Assembly (NCBI GenBank): GCA_016858145.1
Contig: JAEHOE010000065.1
Location: 186,001-250,000, forward strand
Length of the DNA stretch: 64,000 bases
Direction: 5' to 3'
Origin: Edaphochlamys debaryana
Taxonomy: Eukaryota > Chlorophyta > Chlorophyceae > Chlamydomonadales
Shown: positions 43,790 to 55,602 of the stretch, piece by piece
Layout: every line of letters begins with the position of its first letter
Position numbering within the stretch: position 1 is the first letter of the stretch
The notes under the pieces: generated by a model
Seen by the model: only the letters and a program-made list of their open reading frames with translations
Database searches by the model: none
What the model was told of the DNA's origin: nothing
Program-made: the position numbers and the translations under genes

Positions 43790-46700
43790 CTAGTCCAGGT
43801 CATACAGCCCCGTCAGGCGGTTCGCGGCCGAGGCCGCTGCGCCGCTGGCTCCGGGCTGCCCGGGCGGGTGGACCACGCCCCCAGGCCCGCTGCCCGCGCG
43901 GCCCGCGGCCGCCCCCATGACCGCCTGGCGGGCCGCGGCGAGGGTGTTGGGGTCCTGCAGCTGGCCTGGGGGGACGGGGCAGGGCGGGGCGGGCGCGGGG
44001 TGTGAGGCGAAGTGGCAAACTGGCAACTGGCAAACGCGCGTGCATGCAGGCACCCAGACTCGCCTGCACCCGGCGCCTAAGTCATGACCCTCTCGTAAAC
44101 GCACGACTTTCGCCACCCCCTCCATGCCATGGAAACCACCTTCCCATTCCCACCTGCGAGCTGGTGGTACACGTCAGCCGGGGTGGCGCTGCTGAGCCGC
44201 CGCTGCAGCCCCGCCGCGCCTCCGCCAGCTCCCGCGCCGCTCGCCCCGACCCCAGCCGCCGCCGCCGCCGCCGCCGCCGCCAGCTCCGCGTTCCGCTCCG
44301 CCGACACTATGGATCGCGCGCGCTGTAGCAAGGAGGCAGGGTCCTCGACAACGTCATCGTCGGACGCGCCGCCGCCGCCTGCGCCGCCGGTGACGTCACC
44401 GCCGCCGCCGCCGCCCGCCGCTGACAGCTCGTAGTCACTGTCGTACCCGTGCCGGAGGGCGGCGGAGTGGCTGGCGGCGATGGAGATGGCGGCGGCGCTC
44501 GGGGAGGCGCCGCCTTCCCCTGACCCAGGGCCCTGGCAACAAGTGCGCGATAGGAAGCAGGGGCGTCAGGTGGACGGTGCTGGTGCCTGAGGTAGCACTC
44601 CCCACCTCCCCTCCGGCCACACGCGACCTACAACCCTACCGCTACCTGCGCACCCGAGCCCGGCCCCAACAGCCCGCTTCTACTTCCTCGTTCCCTTGCT
44701 GGACATGACCCTTCCCGCCAGGGTCGCGCCCACACTGGCCCATGCGGCGGGCAGGCGATCCCACAGTTGGGTCCCTCAGCCCCTCCCCCCAGGCCCTTGC
44801 CCGCATGACCTCACCATGGCAGACATGCCGTGGGCGGTGTCCGTTCGGCGCATGGACCCATGGCCGGGGCCCGCCAGGGGCAGCTCCCGCTCCCCGCCTG
44901 CAGCCCCGCCGCCGCCACCCCCCGGCCGCTGGGCGTGCACCGCCGACGCCGAGTCCTCCCGCCCCGTCACGCCGCCGGCGGCGTCGCTGGGCCCGGCTGG
45001 GCCCGGCTCGGCCCGGTCACGAGGGCTGTCGCCCAGGCCCCGGCTGGGGTCCCAGTGGGCGGCAGCGGCGGTTGACGTGCCACGTGGGTACGAGCTGACA
45101 CGCACCCGGGAAGGGCTGTGGAGGGTCTCGGATGCGGTGGCGGGGCTGGCCCCGGCGGGACTGCCGGCCGACGGTTCGCCTTCCACAAGGTGGACCGAGC
45201 CGCGCCGCAGCGGGGACGGCGGCAGCGCGCCGCCCGCCAGGCCAGCGCCGCCACCGCCGCCGGGGCCGCCGGAGTTACGGCGCTGACGCAGGTGTGAAGT
45301 GTCCCCCCTGCCGTACGTCGTGATGCTGTACCGCGCGAAGAGATCCACGTCAGCGCCACGGGCCGCCGCCGCCGGCTCGGATCCCGCCTCTTCCTCCAGA
45401 TCCGCATCCAGGTCCAGATCTACGTCCTCCGGGGCCACGCTGCCGCCCTCGCCCTCACCCTCCCCCACGCCCTCTCCCATCTCATCCGGATCCCCTCTTG
45501 AAGAGGCAGGCTGAGAGTACGAGCGAGCTGAGTCGATATCCCCCAGCACACCCGGGCCGGCAAGGGCATCCCGTGCGGAATCCAGATCCAGATCTGAAGC
45601 ACGCTCGTGCCCCCGGCCCGACGCTCGCGCCGAGTCCAGATCCGCCTCTCGCGCCGGCCGATGGATTCCGAGACCAATCCCGATCCCGCCGCGCGGATCG
45701 CCCCGCTGCAGCAGCCGGTCTTGCTCGTACCCCATGGCGGAATCCGCAATGGATTGCGCCTCGTCCCGGGCGTCGTACGCGATACTAATGGTCCCCGCGG
45801 CGCCCTCAGCGGAGCCCGCGGGCGCAACGGCGGTTGCTGACGTGGGCCCGGAAGATGAATCGCCGGCGGAGGGTGGCGGCGGCGCCTGGGGCTGGGGTCG
45901 AGCCTGGCCGTACTGTAGGAGGGAGGACGTGGCCTCCGCTGCAGCCGGCGCCGATGCTGGGACTGGGGGTGTCCCCGCGCCCTCCCCGCCCTCCCCGTCG
46001 TCCCCCTCGTCGCCCTGCGCCTGCTGCTGCTGCTGCTCCTGCGCCTCGCCCACCTGCACGCACGGACGCAACAGACGTCAGTCATTGGCACGAGATTCGC
46101 AACGGCCAGCCCTGCTGCCTGCCTCTGACGATCTCCCCATCTCCTTCAGCAGTGCCACTCCCCCAAAGCCCCGTCACCCCGCTTCAGGGCAAGTCAAGCC
46201 CCCACTTCCTCACGCCCTTTCCCCATCGCTCCACCACCATCTGTAAACCCGGCAGCACCTGCACCCACCTGCAGGGCCATGTTCCACAGGCGCTGGTAGT
46301 CGGGCGTGCGCCACACCGGCCGGATGCCGCGCGGCGCGTGGGCCGCACCCCGGGGCGACGGCCCGGGGGCCGCCGTGGCGCCTGCGCCGCCGGCAGGCCC
46401 CGCCCCGCCGTCCGCGCCCAGCGCCCCGGCCCCGCCCGCGGACCCGAGCGAGCCTGCCCCCGTGAGGGCGCTGGCGGCCTCGGCCCGGGCGGCGGCGCGA
46501 GCGATCGCCCGCTCCCGGAGCTCGTCCCTGGGAGGCCAGGAGGGAGGGGCGTGGTGATGTCCGTAAGGCACGGGAGGTGCATGAACTCCTCGCCCAGGAA
46601 CGCAGCCCTTGGCCCAATGCTTCGGCCCCTGGCCTGGTGCGGACCTCAGTGAGGACCGCCCTCCCCACACTGTTCCCACACCGGCCCGCCTCGCCCTCGC

Positions 46701-49129
46701 ACGTCGCACCTGAAGTCCGGCCGCGCTGCTCCGCCGGGTGCCTGCGTCGCCGCGCCCGGCCCCGCCCCGCCCGCCGCCTGCGCCTGCTGCAGCTGCGCAG
46801 GCGAGGCCAGGTTGGAGATGCCCGCATGCAGCCGGGCCAAGGACGCAGCCAGCAGCGCCTCCGCCCCACCACCGCCGGCCTCGTCCCAGCCGCCGGCCTC
46901 CGCCGCCTCGCCCCCACCCTCGGCCCCCGCCCCCGCCGCCGCCGCCGGCCGCTCCGCCACTGCCGAGCCGGCCAAGTCCCTCAGCTCCTGCTCCAGCCTC
47001 ACGATAAGGGACCCGTGGGCCGCCTGCCCCTGCCCCTGGTCCTGGTCCTGCCCTGATCCAGGCGACGGCTCGGCGGCTGGCGCCGCAGCCGCTGCCCCGG
47101 CGGTGCCGTTGCCTGTGTGAGCGTCCGCGTCCGGGGCGGCAGGGGCGGGCTGTTCACCTCCGGCGCTGACCACGGACTCGGCGGCTGCGGCTGCACCTGC
47201 GGCCGTGAGGGGTTCCGCGCGGTCCCCGGCCCCGTTGGAGGAGGCAGCGGCCGCCTCCGCCTCTGCGGCTGCCTCTGCCGCCTTCGCGGCCGCTTCCCTG
47301 GCGGCGGCCTCCTTTGCCGCGCGCTCCCTCCGGCGGTACAGCGCCGGCAGGCCCTCCTCATCGCTGTCGCTCTCGCCTGCAACAGTGGGAGGGGAGCGAG
47401 GCCCGCAAGACACGCCTTCACACCTGGCCCCGCACACCGGCACCCTTAACCACGCACCTGCACCACACGGTCACCCGCCCGCCACATCCCACACACACAG
47501 CTTCCTGACAGGGTACTCAAGCCGATCCCACATGGTAACACAGCCTGTCCCGGGCCCCAGGCGCAGCGCAGCGCTTGGCGCAAAGCCGCAGCCCAGCGCA
47601 CCTGACGGCACCCCTGACCCCGCGCGGGCTCCCTCAACCCACCCGCCTACCCTACCCCCGCCCGCCCCATCCCGCACACACAGCCCCCCCCCCCACGCCC
47701 CCAGCCCAGCCCACCTGGCGGCACGGCCCGGAAGCGCATGGGGTCGTGCGGCTCGGGCGGCTGCTGCCGCGCCCGCTCCACCATGGCATCGAAGGCGCGG
47801 CGGTGCGCCTCGCGCGTCTCCTCCTCCTCGCGCCTGCACGCACACGCACGTGCACACGTTACACCGCGACCCCGGTGCGGCGACGCACGGTACAACCCTT
47901 CGCACCCTTCACCCTCCGCACAGGAACTATGGGTACCGGTACCTCGCCTCAAGAAATCTCCAGCTTGCCACTACCCCTCACAATCCCCGACGGCTCCCCG
48001 CCCTCCCCTCCCACCGTAGGGTCTCCCTCATGGCCCGCTCAGCCTCCAGGCCCCCCTCCACGAAGGCCCGCGCCAGGCGGCGGTCCTTGGGGAACACGGG
48101 CGATTCGTCCAGGTAGTTGAGCGCCGACATGCGCGCCAGCAGGCTCTTGCGGTAGTGCCTGCAAGAGAAGTAGGGCAAGAGGGCAGTGGCGGTGAGGGTG
48201 CGGTGGGTTGTTGATGTGGGTCGGCGGCTAGATTGCGAGGGCTCGTTGCTCTTCCCCCGGGTAACGGTATCGTGGGTTGTTTTGGGAGGCAGCGGCTCCA
48301 GGGCCCCTGCCCTGGACTAGGTCCCGGCACTTGCCCCGGCACTTGCACCCGCACCCACGGGTATTTGCTGACGGCCGGGTTGCCCTGCAGGCGCAGGTAC
48401 AGCAGCGGTAGCCCCGCGATGAAGTCCACCGTCTCGGGCGCATCCAGGCGGTTGGATATCATGTCCAGGGACTGCAGCTCGGTGCACGCGGCCAGGTCGC
48501 GGATGTCATCGACGGTGGTCAGTCGATTGCCCGAGAGGTTGAGCGTGCGCAGCATCGGGAGCTTCGACAGCTCCTCCACCTTAGTGATCACGTTGTCCGC
48601 CAGGTCCAAGGTCTCCAGGTTGGTCAGGGCTTGCAGCCCGAGCGTCGAGTGGATTAGGTTCTTCCCCAGGTACAGGCAGCGCAGGTTCACCAGCATGTCC
48701 AGGTTCTCAATGTCCGATATCGCATTCTGCTCCAGGTAGAGCGTCTTGAGCCCCGTGTAGGCCTACACGCAGCCCAGGCGGAAGGTCAGATGTGCACATG
48801 CCGAAGGCCGCCCGCGCTCCCGGTTCCCATCAGCCCGCCACTCCTGGGACACGCACGCACTGCCACACTGCCTGGGCAATGGCCGTTTACGAGCGACTCA
48901 CGTCCAAGTTTTCCAGCTTTGTGATGCCCTTGCATTGCAGGTGCAGCACATCATTGAGCTCCGGACAGCTCGAGTACCTGAGCGCGCGAACGTAGGCAGC
49001 GGGGAGGCCCCGCGGAAAGTCAATTCTTCCGCGCTGACCGTCACCAAACCCTGGCCCCAAGCGTGTGCCTCACAGCTTCAGGTCCCTGCAGAGCTTGCGC
49101 AGGGACTCTGGCGTGAGCTGGAAGCCCAT
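43790..49129 (-). CDS. DNAAF1: DNAAF1/ODA7, leucine-rich-repeat dynein assembly factor
   Basis: Ten exons (49129-49074, 48977-48902, 48762-48359, 48158-48015, 47833-47715, 47376-46710, 46527-46269, 46053-44815, 44532-44154, 43965-43790) give 1,172 residues. The N-terminus reads MGFQLTPESLRKLCRD, then SDS22-type LRRs (CKGITKLENLD, QNAISDIENLD, NLIHSTLGLQAL, NVITKVEELSKL, NRLTTVDDI, NRLDAPETVDF) to about residue 190, then the LRRcap YRKSLLARMSALNYLDESPVFPKDRR. The last motif is diagnostic of DNAAF1 (LRRC50; ODA7 in Chlamydomonas). The protein acts in cytoplasmic preassembly of axonemal dynein arms. The C-terminal 800 residues are low-complexity with a short conserved GIRPVWRTPDYQRLW near residue 545. 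A length of 1,172 is long next to the 725 residues of human LRRC50. Exon 3 uses a TAG acceptor. Human-to-algal residue identity of the LRR core is high. Confidence 0.92.
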
Positions 49130-49465
49130 CGCCCTGCGCGTAGGCGAAGACCTGTCGCGCGTGCACTCGAGACCGCAGTGGAACCACGCGTCGCTGTCTG
49201 TATTACCGTCAGTGAGTCTATACTCTTGTAATGCAGCGGGGACCCGTGTACTGGTTGAAGCGGACCCAAACCCAATCGCGCCTGCATGGCCTCCTTACGA
49301 CCCCGAGCCCCCAGTAAGATACAGCCGCACAGTCGCGTTCGACAGAACCAATTCATTGTGAGTTGAACACCGGCCGCCGCCGCTGTTCGTCCCTGAGCAA
49401 GCATAGAATCCCTCGGCGCTCCCTGGGCACCGGCCGGACGCTCCCGCCCGCTGTTCACGTCGGCG
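49130..49465. promoter_or_regulatory. Head-to-head promoter region, DNAAF1 and amine oxidase
   Basis: 336 bp separate the two start codons. Both promoters and leaders must fit here. I see no TATA box. Co-expression is possible but not shown by sequence. Confidence 0.4.
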
Positions 49466-52400
49466 ATGGAGTCCTTTCACAGCGTCGCCATCGTCGGCGC
49501 CGGCATATCCGGGCTGTACGCGGCGCACTTGCTCAAGGGCCGATTCCCCGACCTAGTCGTGCTCGAGGCGCAGGACCGGATTGGCGGTCGCATCAAGCAG
49601 GTGGGGCTGGCGCGCAGCGTTGCGCGCGGCTTCGTCGCGGGCGGAGCGTCGGGCCGGGCACGATGACGGTTCGGTCGGCGGCTAGCGGTACTCCCCGGAC
49701 GCCGCCCCGACAGCCGCGCGTACCCCTCTACGGCCAGCGACCGTCGCACGCGACGGCTACCGTAGTCAAGGCGTGGTTTTGGCGCTTACCGCTTCGCTCT
49801 TGCGTTCAGCAGCCGGGGTTACGCCACGAGTGGTTGGCCCGCCCGCGCCGCGGCTTCGGTCGCGGCGACAGCCCCCTACCTGCACCACACTAGCCCCAGC
49901 CCCACGCCCTCCGCCCTACGAAACCGCCACTCTCCACCCCTCAAAACCACGCCCCCGACTCATTCTCGCAGCCCGAAACTCCGAAAGCCACCCCTGTCCT
50001 CCCCCTTCCATCCATCCGCCCGTGCCTCCCGCCATGTCCGGCCAGGTTCACGGCCTGGCGCCATGGCCCGTGGAGGCCGGTCCCGAGTTCATCCACGGCC
50101 GCAACTGCGAGGTGGTCCGCTACCTGGAGACCCAGATGGGAGCCACCTTTGAGGTAGGACACCGGTAGCGGCTGCCACCGGGCTCGACCATCGGCCTGTC
50201 TAGCCGTTCCTGTCTGCTATCGAGTACTGGGTTCCCCTCCTTACCTGGGCTCTACCATCTTACCTGGGCTGCAAGCGGTCTCGTGCACAGACGGTAGCAC
50301 CGAGCAGCCCCGAGCCCCTCAGCACTAGACCGCCACAGGCCATCCAGGCCCTGCACCTCCCTCATCCGCCATGCGGACCCACTCATCCACCCGCCCCTCA
50401 ACCTTGCCCGCCTCCCTTCCCCCACCCCACCCCCACCCCCTCAGGAGAAGGAGTGGCCCGAGTGGTGGTACTTCAACAAGGAGGCGGGGGGGCAGGGGCT
50501 GCTGCACGATGAGCAGGTGGACGACGAGGTCGACAAGGTGGGAGCGGGGGGGAGGCGGGGAGGAGGGGGGGGAGGGAGGAGGAGGAGGAGGAGGAGGAGG
50601 AGGGTTGGAGGCTAAGCATGGCAGCAGAGCGCTGCAGTAGGGTTGGGGCAAGGCCCGACGCGCAGTCCAAACTGGACCAGGCCCGGGGAGGCCCGGGGAG
50701 ACAGGGAGAAGAGAACGTGCGGGACGCCGGCCCACGCACCCCTGCAACTATCGTGCCGTGTCTCCCCCCTTCACCTGCCCAGGTGCACGACCTGTTTGGC
50801 GACTGCGGCGACGAGCCCTTCCCGCCGCCCGGCCAGGACATGTCGGCGGCGGAGTGGATGAAGCAGAAGGGCTGCACCAAGCGCCAGGTGGGTGACTGTG
50901 TCGTGGGGCGCTCGCTCCCTCCCCCATGGGTCGAATCCCTGGCACGGGACGTCTCGTGCGACGTGTTGGGCCCAGCTGAGCTGCCCAGCCCCCTCACACC
51001 CACGCCTACCTGGGGTGCTGTGGCTATCAACCCTCAGCCCAACCCTGCTCCCATGTCCCGTCCTACCTCGGCTACAAGCACAGTCCCCCTCAAACCCTGC
51101 TGACCCCCCACCCCACCCCAGATCGCTGTTGCCGACGCCTGCTACGCCAACGACTTCGCCTGCAACCTGGAGCACCTGGGGGTGCGGGAGATGATCGAGG
51201 AGAACAGGCGCTGGGACTCGGGTGGGTTGGGGCGGGCCCGAGGTGGGCCCGGGGGTTGGGGCGGGCCCGGAGGTGGGCCCGAGTTGGGCCGAGGCAGTGG
51301 GGGTGGTGACCCTGGGTGCGGGATGGCGTGGGTGGGGTGAGGTGGGGCCCGGGGTTGGGCCCGGCTTGGGCCCGGTTGAGCTTGCATGCCTGCGCCCGCA
51401 TGGGCCTGCTGCACTACCTCGCTGACCCAACCAACCAGAATCCCAACCGATCCGATCCGTACAGGCGAGTCGTACCTGATCTACGACGGATCCACGGGCG
51501 CCATGGTGAACCACATGGCGGACCGCATCGGCCGCGACCGCATCCGCCTCAACTGGCACGTGGCGGGCATCGAGTACGGCAACAGTGAGTACTGCTTGTA
51601 CGGCACTACGGCGGTGACGACGTAGCCCTGCCTTCTTTGTGGCCATACCGTGACTACCGTAGTATGTTGCCATGCCTCTGCGCATCAGGTTAACCCGTCA
51701 AGGCTTCAACCGCCCGTTCCCTTCCCTCCTCCCACACCCCAGATGGAGCCGTGGTCAAGTGCCGTGACGGGCGCTCCGTGCGGTGCGGTGCTGTGCTGGT
51801 GACGGTGCCCATCTCCCTGCTGCAGGTGGGGGGAGGGGAAGCGAAGGGAACGGAGGGGGAGAGGGGGAGGATGCGGAGAGGGAGGGAGGGGGGGTAGGCG
51901 CAGCTCGGACGCCCACACGTGCGTCTGGGGCTGCGGTTGCTGCGGGTGGTTTTGTGACCGCCTGGAAGGAACCCAAGCGTGCTCTGGCCCTGATCCCTCT
52001 CCTCCCGTCGTGCTGAGTCAGTCCCCACCCACCCACCCCCACCCCCACACCTCAGCGCAACGTCATCGCCTTTAGCCCCCCGCTGCCGGCCGCCAAGCAG
52101 ACGGCCATCCAACGCATCAAGATGGGCAATGCGCTCAAGATCATCATCAACTTCTCGCGCAAGTGAGTGAGCTTGCGGGTGTAGCGGGTGTGAGGATGGA
52201 AGACTGTCGGAAGAGCGCATGATGGGTTGGGTGCCGGCGCTGCGATAGCCACCACTCCGCGACCCATACGGACATTCCCCTCACCCGCCAACCGCCAACA
52301 CCAACTACCCCTCCCCAGGTTCTGGCCGGACAACATGTACGACGTGGTGTGCCCCGGCTCCTTCATCCCAGAGTTCTGGATGCTGACTAAGACGCCCACG

Positions 52401-54914
52401 GACCCCAGTGAGTGGCGCCCGCACAACCCTTTTTCTCCCCGCCGGATTCCCTGGCGTCGGCGCATTCCCGCTCAGCAACAACCCCCCCCCCCCCGGCCCC
52501 GGGAACCGCAGCTCCTGCTTGGCCCTCAGCGCGGCTCCTGCTGTGCCCTCTGCACCCTTATCCAGAACCCAACCGACGCGTCGCTCCCCTCCCCTTCATC
52601 CCCTCAATGCCTTTTGAGCGGGCCCCCCACGGCCCCCATTGCCTGCAAGCGTCGAGCGCCCCTAATCGGGCCCCCAACCCCACCCCAACCCCACCCCAAC
52701 CCCACCCCAACCCCAACCCAACCCCAACCCAACCCCAACCCAACCCCAACCCAACCCCAACCCAACCCCAACCCAACCCCAACCCAACCCCACCCTCCCC
52801 CACCCCCCCACAGCGGCCGCCACCCCCTACACGGTGGTTGGCTTCCTGGCGGGCGACCGCACCCAGGCGGTGGCGTCCATGGGGGACACAGAGGCGCAGC
52901 GCCGATTCCTGGAGCAGCTGGACGCGATTTTCGGGAAGCCCGAGGTGAGGGGTGGGGGCGGGGGTGGGGGTTCACGGCTGGAGTCTGGGGGGAAAAGCGG
53001 GTGCAAGCCTGTGTGTGCCGCGGCAGTGCCCCTAAACCCACTCGCCCGGCCCCTGGCTCCCCCCCCCTGCAGGACCCGCACCCCGCCTCGAGCTCCGTTG
53101 TGAAGGGGGTGGTGCACGACTGGGCCAAGGTGGGGGAGGGGCTGGGGGAGGGGAGGGGGATGATCTTTGACGGATGGGAAACCAGGTGCAAGGTGCTGCG
53201 GCAGCCCGGACTTATGCTCCACACACTGTATCACAGATTGTTTAGCTCGAGAGCTCCGATCATCACCGTCGCTACGTCTAGCCGATCCAGGGTACCCAGC
53301 TTACCCTGGATCGGCTAGACGTAGCGACGGTGATGATCGGAGCTCTCGAGCTAAACAATCTGTGTGGAGCACAAGTCCGGAAGTAGGTGGCTTCACTAGA
53401 AGCCGGTGTAGCAAGTCACATAGCAAGCGGGTAGCAGGCAAATGTCCCCTCCGAGAGCGGGGCGCTGCCTAAAGGCGGCGCATGGGCGCTACTCTCGCCG
53501 TACTGCCTGGCTGGCAGGCAGCCCGGTACCTCCGGTACTGCGGGTACAGCGTGCGGTCCCCCCCCCCCCCACACACAGTGTGGTTCCCCCGCACTGCCGG
53601 CCGTCGAGACTAGAGAGCGCTTATCAGCGCTGTGGGAAAGAGCCGTGCAAGCGAGTCTGCGTCCGCTTACAGGGGCGCACGCACGCACAGAGTTGAAGCA
53701 ATGGCCGGCCCTGAGGAAATATACAGTCCCGGGATTCCTGACCCAATCATAATGCTTTGTTTTCTGAGCCGAAGCCTGGAAGCGGGGTGGCACGTGCACG
53801 TACACTGGAGGAAGCACGCATGCCCACGCCCCTACCTTCTACCCTCTGCAGCACGCCGAGCAAGGCAGCGAGATAGTGATAAAAATGGACACGCTTTGCA
53901 GCTGTGAGGAGATTTGTGGCAATTGGAGTCCTGACCTTACCGTGAACAAGAGTCGGAGCTGCACTCAAGGGCATCCGCGGGCGTAACTGCATGCGTTTTT
54001 GATATCACTACACTGCGTGCATTGTGAGATCACGCAGCCCCGGCCTTACACGCCGGGATCTAGCGCGCGGCAATGAGGAGAAATACAGTCCAGGGACTCC
54101 TGACCCGAAATCATATGCTTTGTTTTCCGAGCCGCGCGCTGCACCTCACCGCATCCCCAAGCACACACCCATCCACCACCCCCAAACCCAACCACCAACC
54201 GCGCCGCACCCCCCAACCGCCAACCAACAACCGCCAACCGCAGGAGCCGTACGCGCTGGGCGCCTACACCTACCCCTCCCTGGGCGCCGAGCTGGGCGAC
54301 CGCGCGGCCCTGGGCGCCCCCGTGGGGAGGCTGTTCTTTGCGGGGGAGCACTGCAACGAGTCCATCAACCCCTGCATGCAGGTGGGAGGAGGGGAGGCTA
54401 AGGGAACGGGGGGGGGTAGAGGGATAGGGGATAGGGGGGGTAGAGGGATAGGGGGTGGAGGGCGAGCACTGCAACGAGTCCATCAACCCCTGCATGCAGG
54501 TGGGAGGAGGGGAGGCTAAGGGAACGGGGGGGGTAGAGGGATAGGGGATAGGGGGGGTAGAGGGATAGGGGGTGGAGGGCGAGCACTGCAACGAGTCCAT
54601 CAACCCCTGCATGCAGGTGAGTGCAGCGTGTGGGGGGGGGGGGGGGGGGCACGTCATTTTATGCTTGAGCAGGGAGTCTTGGGCTTTGTGTGGGTTAGGG
54701 CTGTGCCGTGGGGTGCACATGACACCGAGGCCCAACCCGCTCCCCTCCCTCCCTTGCTTCTCGTTTCCCCTCACCCCTCCACCCCTCCACCCCTCCACCC
54801 CTCCACCCCTCCACCCCTCCACCCCTCCACCCCCAGGGCGCCATGCAGACGGCGGAGCGCGCCGCGGAGCTCATGGTGGCGGCCCTGGCGGCGCCCCTGC
54901 GCAGCCGCCTGTGA
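49466..54914 (+). CDS. Flavin-containing polyamine-oxidase-like amine oxidase
   Basis: Thirteen exons (49466-49600, 50046-50153, 50445-50537, 50783-50887, 51122-51221, 51465-51584, 51743-51825, 52056-52162, 52319-52407, 52814-52944, 53073-53129, 54244-54381, 54837-54914) encode 447 residues. The Rossmann motif VAIVGAGISGLYAAHLL is at residues 7-23, followed by EAQDRIGGRI, VEAGPEFIHG near the substrate pocket, VLVTVPISLL, RIKMGNALKIII, and the C-terminal FAD signature GAYTYPSLGA with LFFAGEHCN. This architecture is that of polyamine oxidases/LSD-like flavin amine oxidases, and length and lack of extra domains favour polyamine oxidase. Exact substrate and localisation cannot be read. Intron 11 (1.1 kb) carries a hairpin and a duplicated 60-bp segment. 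The edges of exons 12 and 13 are tandemly copied in flanking DNA. Confidence 0.88.
52674..52795 (+). repeat. Minisatellite (CCCCAACCCA)n in intron 9 of the amine oxidase gene
   Basis: A 10-12-bp C/A-rich unit is repeated about ten times just upstream of exon 10. It resembles neither the TTTTAGGG algal telomere repeat nor a coding repeat. Confidence 0.9.
53206..53380 (+). ncRNA. Long near-perfect hairpin in intron 11 (candidate small-RNA precursor)
   Basis: Positions 53232-53294 and 53302-53364 are perfect reverse complements over 63 bp, separated by a 7-nt loop (CCCAGCT). The stem continues outward for 16 bp (53206-53221 with 53365-53380, one A-C mismatch) after a 10-nt bulge on the left side. 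The host intron is transcribed in this orientation. Chlamydomonas small-RNA precursors often are long intronic hairpins, which supports a miRNA/siRNA precursor. A recent palindromic mobile element is the alternative. I cannot tell which without small-RNA data. Confidence 0.55.
53712..54134 (+). repeat. Segment bounded by about 60-bp imperfect direct repeats
   Basis: 53712-53771 and 54074-54134 share GAGGA-AA-TACAGTCC, then CTCCTGACCC/TTCCTGACCC, ATCAT, ATGCTTTGTTTTC and GAGCCG, with a few mismatches. The 420-bp span lies in intron 11 of the amine oxidase gene. It could be a small terminal-repeat element or a local duplication. I see no target-site duplication. Confidence 0.6.
54345..54617 (+). 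repeat. Three copies of the exon-12 end with its donor
   Basis: GAGCACTGCAACGAGTCCAT and the following bases down to TGCATGCAG|GTG appear in exon 12 (to 54381) and again at about 54463-54500 and 54580-54617. Spacing is about 117 bp, with a G-rich GGGATAGG linker. Each copy has an intact donor. Confidence 0.85.
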
Positions 54915-55602
54915 GGGGGCGGGCGGGGTTGGGGGACGCGGGGGAGAACGTGTGTGTTTTGGCACGCGTGGCGGTGACGGAGCTCATGGTGGCGGCCCTG
55001 TGAGGGGGCAGGCGGGCTGGTGCTGGCGGGCAGGTGGTGGAAACCGGGGGCTGGGCAGCCAAAGCGGCAGAGAAACGTGCTCCGCGTGGACGGCCGGCCG
55101 TTGGAGGGAGGAGCTAAGGGTCTGGGCGGCGAGTGGGGTGGGGGTCTGGGAGCAGGGCCGGGGCCTGGCGGATGAGCGCAGGGGCAGGGGGCAGGGGGGT
55201 ACGTGACTGACTGCAGGCAGGCGAGACGGGACGGCGAGCGATGAGGGAAGATGTGGGGCGGGGCGGGCCGAGTGGGGTGGAGCGGTTGTGCAGGATGTGC
55301 GTTGTGGTGACTGCTTGGACTAGGAAGATCAGGGAGACTGACAACCGCGGACCACGCTTTCCTGACATGACTAGCCAGCGAGCATGACTTCACCTGGCTT
55401 TGCTAGCTAGGGTTTTGTAGTTGGGACCTTGACTTACGTTGACTCTGGGACTGGTGAGAGAGCAGAGTGAGCGAGACGAGCGAGACGCGGCGGGCTGGAC
55501 AAACCATGTGATAGGGGGCCAAGGGGCGTCGTCATGGTTCCCCACGCTGGATGCCTGGTGTAGACGAGCTGGGGGTGATGCCTTGCAGGATTCAAACTTT
55601 GG
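54915..55602. other. 3' flank of the amine oxidase gene
   Basis: Begins with a partial copy of the last exon: GGAGCTCATGGTGGCGGCCC at 54866-54885 recurs at about 54978-54997, again followed by CTGTGAGGGGG. The rest has no coding support. No TGTAA was seen. Confidence 0.5.

Noticed and set aside
52674..52795. Possible interstitial telomere repeat
   Set aside because: The unit is CCCCAACCCA; green algal telomeres are TTTTAGGG/TTTAGGG, and it sits in an intron next to the acceptor.
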